Source: an uncultured Flammeovirgaceae bacterium (GTDB taxonomy: Bacteria; Bacteroidota; Bacteroidia; Cytophagales; Cyclobacteriaceae). Taken from it: a stretch of 15,375 nt of DNA. The position numbers and the translations under genes are program-made. Below the pieces are notes generated by a model, which made no database searches, was not told the DNA's origin, and saw only the letters and a list, made by a program, of their open reading frames with translations. The DNA is taken from the NCBI GenBank assembly GCA_937138955.1, contig CAKZPJ010000655.1:1-15375 (forward strand), written 5' to 3'. Shown one piece after another: positions 12,264 through 15,375 of this stretch; within the stretch, counting starts at the first letter, position 1, and every line of letters starts with the position of its first letter.

Positions 12264-14495
12264 TTATGTGGGAAGCTGTGGAAGGCGTAAAGTGAACTTT
12301 GTTCCTTGGCCGTGTTCGGAATGTACCTCAACTGAGCCTTGAAGCTTTTCTACGGTTTCCTTAACAATATACAGCCCCAACCCTGATCCTGGCTTGTGGT
12401 CATCAGCTCGGTAAAACATCTCGAAAATTTTAGCCTGATGACTATCAGGAATACCTATGCCGTTATCCTCTACCCAAACTACAGCTTCTTTCTGATTAAC
12501 TTCTACCTTTACTTCCACAAAAGACTCCGCATCGCTTCGTTCCATACGGTACTTCATAGCGTTAGAAATGATATTGCCTAAAGCAATATTTAGTCGGCTT
12601 TGATCAGAAAAGAAGGTACAGTGTTGGTTAATTTCCAGCGATGTTTTTACTGGAACTTCGTGATCCATGAACTGATACTGCTCAAATATACCATTGATAA
12701 GTTCTTTAAAATCAACTGGTTCAGCTGTTACCTCCATGCGGGCATTGCGAGAGAAGTAGATAAGGTCTTTAATGAAATTATCTAATCGATGAGCACTGTT
12801 CTTCATAAGCTGAAGGTAGTCTTGCACTTGTTCAACCCCTTCTTCGGTTTCAGCTAGACTGATAAGGCCAAGGATAGAAGTAAGTGGAGCTCGAAGATCA
12901 TGTGAGGCACTGTATACAAAGCGATCTAGCTCCTGATTCGCTTTAGTCAAATGCTGGTTACTCTCTACTAACAAAGCCTCGGCTTCTTTCTTTTCAGTGA
13001 TGTCGGTCAGCCGCACTACTCCGTAACCCATTTTGGGAAAAGTAGTGATCGCCAAACTACCCCAGAATATTTTGTTCTTGGTGGATACAAACTCAACCTC
13101 GCTGGTCCATAGTCCGGTTTTATCAATAGTTTTTCGGATGGAAGAAATTTCTTCTTTAGGAAAAGGAATTCTCTGAAAACTAGTGGCATCAGCTCCTAGT
13201 ATGTCTTCTTTGTGCTCAATCTCAAGAATATGTAAAGCACTTTGATTGCAATTGATAATTTTATGCTCCTGATCAATAATGAACAGTGCATCGGCTGTAC
13301 TATTGAATACCGACTGAAACAGCCACTCTCGGTGTTTGATTCTCTCCTTTGAAAGTTGCGATTCGGTAATATCCTGTATGACTCCGTAAGCCCGTACAAA
13401 ATTGCCATGAATACTTTCTCTCTGACCAATTACCCTTACCCATAACTCCCGTTTTTGGGCAGTATACATTTTCAGGCTAAGATCAAAAGGTTCACCGTTA
13501 CTGATTAGCCTGCGATATGCTTGACGTACTATGGGTTGGTGATCTTCTTGAAAAAATTGAATAGCGCGTCGTAATGAGATACGGGTTCCTTCAGCAATGT
13601 CGTGAATGCGGTAGGTTTCAGGCGTCCAACTAACTTGTTTAGATAAACTACTAATCTCCCAACCACCAATACGAGCCATCTGGCTAGTTTCACCTAATAG
13701 GTCGGCCATTCGTTTCTTCTGCGAAATATCATGGCCTACCGCCTGTATCTCCACAACATCTCCGGTATCATCGGTAATACCTACCAAATCCCAAGCGGTC
13801 CAAAAATACTCTCGTTTATTGTTGTAACACCTTATCTCGATATAGCGATAGCTTCCCGGGTGATCAACACAGTACGCAGCTGCTTTAATGCATGATATGG
13901 CGTACTTAGGATCGGTAAGATAGTTTAGTGATCGAAATACATCTTCGTTTTCATCATCTCGATCAAATTGAATCCGAGCCGCCTGATTTAGGTATAAGAA
14001 GTTTCCTTCCAGATCAGTACGAATAATATAGTTTGTTTGATGTTCCGGTACTGAACTTAGTCGGCTCGCCTCTCGGGAGGCTTTTAGTTCTGTGTTGGTG
14101 TTGGTCGTCACATCCATGAAAGTGACCACTGAGCCTTGGTAATCATTTACTTCAGAAAGCAGTGGTTTAGCATGAAAAGATAACCAAATCGTATTTTTCT
14201 TGAGAATAAGACCAATTCTTACTCCATTAATAGCTTCTTGAGCTTGAGGTGAATTGGCAAGTAGTTTCTCTGGAGCCTCTAGCACACTATTATCGGTACG
14301 TATTAGTAGCCACGACCCCCGCAAAAAAGGGCTTCCAATAAGATACCCGACTTCTTCTTCAAGTAATTCACAAACGAGTTGGTTGGCTTGTTCTATTCTA
14401 CCTTCAGCATCTACTAGTATGGTAGGCAACGGTAGGCTATCCAGCACTTGTGAGGAAAAAGAGTTAGATCTATATACTTTAGAAACGATATGCAT
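12264..14495 (-). CDS. Multi-PAS sensor histidine kinase, soluble
   Basis: The 743-residue kinase has no signal peptide or membrane helix, so it senses inside the cell. Four PAS-type modules lie at about 14-130, 148-258, 265-378 and 388-503; several end in the PAC-like D-I-(S/T)-x-(K/S) motif (near 256, 375 and 498). A short coiled coil (503-525) leads to the HisKA helix with the phospho-acceptor H532 in S-A-S-H-D-L-R-A-P-L-T-S. The ATPase domain has N box N-I-I-S-N-A-M-K-Y (641-649), G1 V-E-D-N-G-I-G-I (675-682), F box K-I-F-E-M-F-Y-R-A and G2 G-S-G-L-G-L-Y-I-V (703-711). No receiver domain or response regulator gene is in the window, so it is an orphan here and its partner is unknown. The signal may be redox, small ligand or gas, but no heme or flavin motif is certain. 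ATG 14495 gives the full first PAS domain. Confidence 0.93.
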   Translation of the reverse strand: MHIVSKVYRSNSFSSQVLDSLPLPTILVDAEGRIEQANQLVCELLEEEVGYLIGSPFLRGSWLLIRTDNSVLEAPEKLLANSPQAQEAINGVRIGLILKKNTIWLSFHAKPLLSEVNDYQGSVVTFMDVTTNTNTELKASREASRLSSVPEHQTNYIIRTDLEGNFLYLNQAARIQFDRDDENEDVFRSLNYLTDPKYAISCIKAAAYCVDHPGSYRYIEIRCYNNKREYFWTAWDLVGITDDTGDVVEIQAVGHDISQKKRMADLLGETSQMARIGGWEISSLSKQVSWTPETYRIHDIAEGTRISLRRAIQFFQEDHQPIVRQAYRRLISNGEPFDLSLKMYTAQKRELWVRVIGQRESIHGNFVRAYGVIQDITESQLSKERIKHREWLFQSVFNSTADALFIIDQEHKIINCNQSALHILEIEHKEDILGADATSFQRIPFPKEEISSIRKTIDKTGLWTSEVEFVSTKNKIFWGSLAITTFPKMGYGVVRLTDITEKKEAEALLVESNQHLTKANQELDRFVYSASHDLRAPLTSILGLISLAETEEGVEQVQDYLQLMKNSAHRLDNFIKDLIYFSRNARMEVTAEPVDFKELINGIFEQYQFMDHEVPVKTSLEINQHCTFFSDQSRLNIALGNIISNAMKYRMERSDAESFVEVKVEVNQKEAVVWVEDNGIGIPDSHQAKIFEMFYRADDHKPGSGLGLYIVKETVEKLQGSVEVHSEHGQGTKFTLRLPQLPT

Positions 14496-14519
14496 TCACT
14501 AAATAAGACTAGTGCGATT

Positions 14520-14527
14520 CAAATAGA
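14520..14527 (-). promoter_or_regulatory. Putative promoter of the PAS kinase gene
   Basis: On the minus strand TCTATTTG differs from TAnnTTTG at one base and lies about 25 bases upstream of ATG 14495. No clear -33 partner was found, so this is weak. Confidence 0.25.
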
Positions 14528-14654
14528 GATAAAACTACGAAGTTAGCATCTGCATTAGTGATATGATTTAGATAAAAGCTGTCGTAAGTAATGTTTAGCA
14601 ATAAAATGGCTAGAATGAAGCAAATGATCGGCTGAATGATATTCTATTCCATAT

Positions 14655-14678
14655 TTAACCCCTGATAGAAGGGGCTAA
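14655..14678 (-). terminator. Hairpin downstream of aat
   Basis: TTA-A-CCCC (14655-14662) pairs with GGGG-C-TAA (14671-14678) with one mismatch around an eight-base loop, 28 bases beyond the aat stop. On the aat-coding strand only a short TTAAAT follows, so termination may be weak; on the other strand a T-rich run follows but no gene needs it. The rest of 14496-14706 shows nothing else. Confidence 0.45.
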
Positions 14679-14706
14679 CTTTATTTTACGGAGTAATAGA
14701 ATCTGT

Positions 14707-15372
14707 TTATTGACTAGACCCATCAGATTGTAGGGCTACATCGAGAAGTTGCATATACTGTTGGCGGGGAATTTCTTCTGCCCCGAAACGTTCTAGATGA
14801 GGGGTGTGCACCTGACAGTCAATCAATAAAAAACCCTGCTGGGCTAGATCTAAGACGTGAGTAACAAAAGCAATTTTGGAAGCATCGCCTACTTGCGAGA
14901 ACATAGACTCACCGAAGAATATTTTCCCTAGAGAGATACCGTACAACCCACCTACCAGTTTGCCTTGTTGCCAAGCTTCTACCGAGTGGGCGTGCCCCAG
15001 CGTATGTAATTCACAATACGCTTCCAGCATTTCATCGGTGATCCAGGTACCAGGTTGGTCAGGACGTTTTACCTGTTGACAATTAGTAATTACTTGGCGA
15101 AAAGCCTGATCGTAGGTTACCGTAAACTTTTGCTGATTTAACACTGGCTTTAAGCTACGGGGGACGTGTAGGTTTTGGGGGAAGAGAACAAAACGAGGGC
15201 TGGGGGCGTGCCAGATAATTGGCTGGTCTTCGTCGTACCAAGGAAAGATGCCGGATCGGTAGGCCAATAGCAACCTTTGAGGTGAGAGATCTCCACCCAG
15301 CGCTAAGCCCCCCCAATCTTCAGCGTGCTCAACTGGTGGAAATACTAAATCGTCCGTAAGCCAGTAAAGCAT
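14707..15372 (-). CDS. aat: Leucyl/phenylalanyl-tRNA-protein transferase
   Basis: Aat moves Leu or Phe from charged tRNA onto proteins with N-terminal Lys or Arg, marking them for ClpS/ClpAP degradation (bacterial N-degron pathway, cytosol). The 221-residue protein is complete and close to the E. coli length (234). Signature blocks are G-L-A-L-G-G-D-L-S-P (22-31) with A-Y-R-S-G-I-F-P-W-Y, S-P-R-F-V-L (58-63), H-A-H-S-V-E-A-W (127-134), G-G-L-Y-G (141-145), F-F-G-E155-S-M-F-S, D-A-S-K and L-I-D185-C-Q187. E155, D185 and Q187 match the residues implicated in catalysis in E. coli. The start codon lies three bases from the window edge, so its promoter and any upstream partner such as clpS are not visible. 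Confidence 0.95.
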   Translation of the reverse strand: MLYWLTDDLVFPPVEHAEDWGGLALGGDLSPQRLLLAYRSGIFPWYDEDQPIIWHAPSPRFVLFPQNLHVPRSLKPVLNQQKFTVTYDQAFRQVITNCQQVKRPDQPGTWITDEMLEAYCELHTLGHAHSVEAWQQGKLVGGLYGISLGKIFFGESMFSQVGDASKIAFVTHVLDLAQQGFLLIDCQVHTPHLERFGAEEIPRQQYMQLLDVALQSDGSSQ

Positions 15373-15375
15373 TAG

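Overview
The window reads as chromosomal DNA of a member of the Bacteroidota, most likely a Cytophagales-type organism. The signs are protein families typical of that phylum: a PadR regulator paired with a MacB/FtsX permease carrying a PadR-linked prefix domain, a lipoprotein with an acidic stretch after its lipid-attachment cysteine, a GxxExxY protein, and a tandem arginine-deiminase/CtlX pair. Start codons mostly lack Shine-Dalgarno sequences, TAnnTTTG-like promoter elements occur, and base composition is mid-GC. Species cannot be named from this sequence. No rRNA, tRNA or CRISPR array was seen.

Layout, plus strand first. Bases 147-1945 hold the truncated 3' end of a sodium:solute symporter, a small probable surface lipoprotein and a complete myo-inositol oxygenase (MIOX). 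The trio looks like an inositol uptake and oxidation locus whose transporter has been lost or cut. Bases 2172-5581 hold a padR regulator and a large MacB/FtsX-type permease. Between them sits a GxxExxY gene flanked by a perfect 14-bp inverted repeat (2493-2506 and 2960-2973). The repeat arms contain the padR stop codon and end two bases before the permease GTG start, so the unit looks like a small inserted cassette. It is the most unusual structure in the window. A 94-residue coiled-coil protein follows.

The minus-strand block at 5965-9445 contains, in transcription order, a secreted alkaline-phosphatase-superfamily hydrolase, trpC, a DUF5946-like zinc-site protein, trpF, and an unlisted 60-codon reading frame that has no canonical start but looks protein-like. 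TrpF and TrpC catalyse consecutive steps of tryptophan synthesis. trpE, G, D, B and A are not here, so the pathway is split.

From 9720 to 12261, on the plus strand, two distantly related pentein enzymes follow one another: a long arginine-deiminase family protein and a CtlX-type citrulline-utilisation hydrolase. Together they suggest arginine to citrulline to ornithine catabolism without the usual carbamoyl-transfer enzymes. Converging on them from the minus strand is a soluble sensor kinase with about four PAS domains. At the right edge is a complete aat gene (leucyl/phenylalanyl-tRNA-protein transferase), with a hairpin downstream of its stop.

No gene-free gap exceeds 300 bases. The longest, 9446-9719 and 1946-2171, are described in their own entries.
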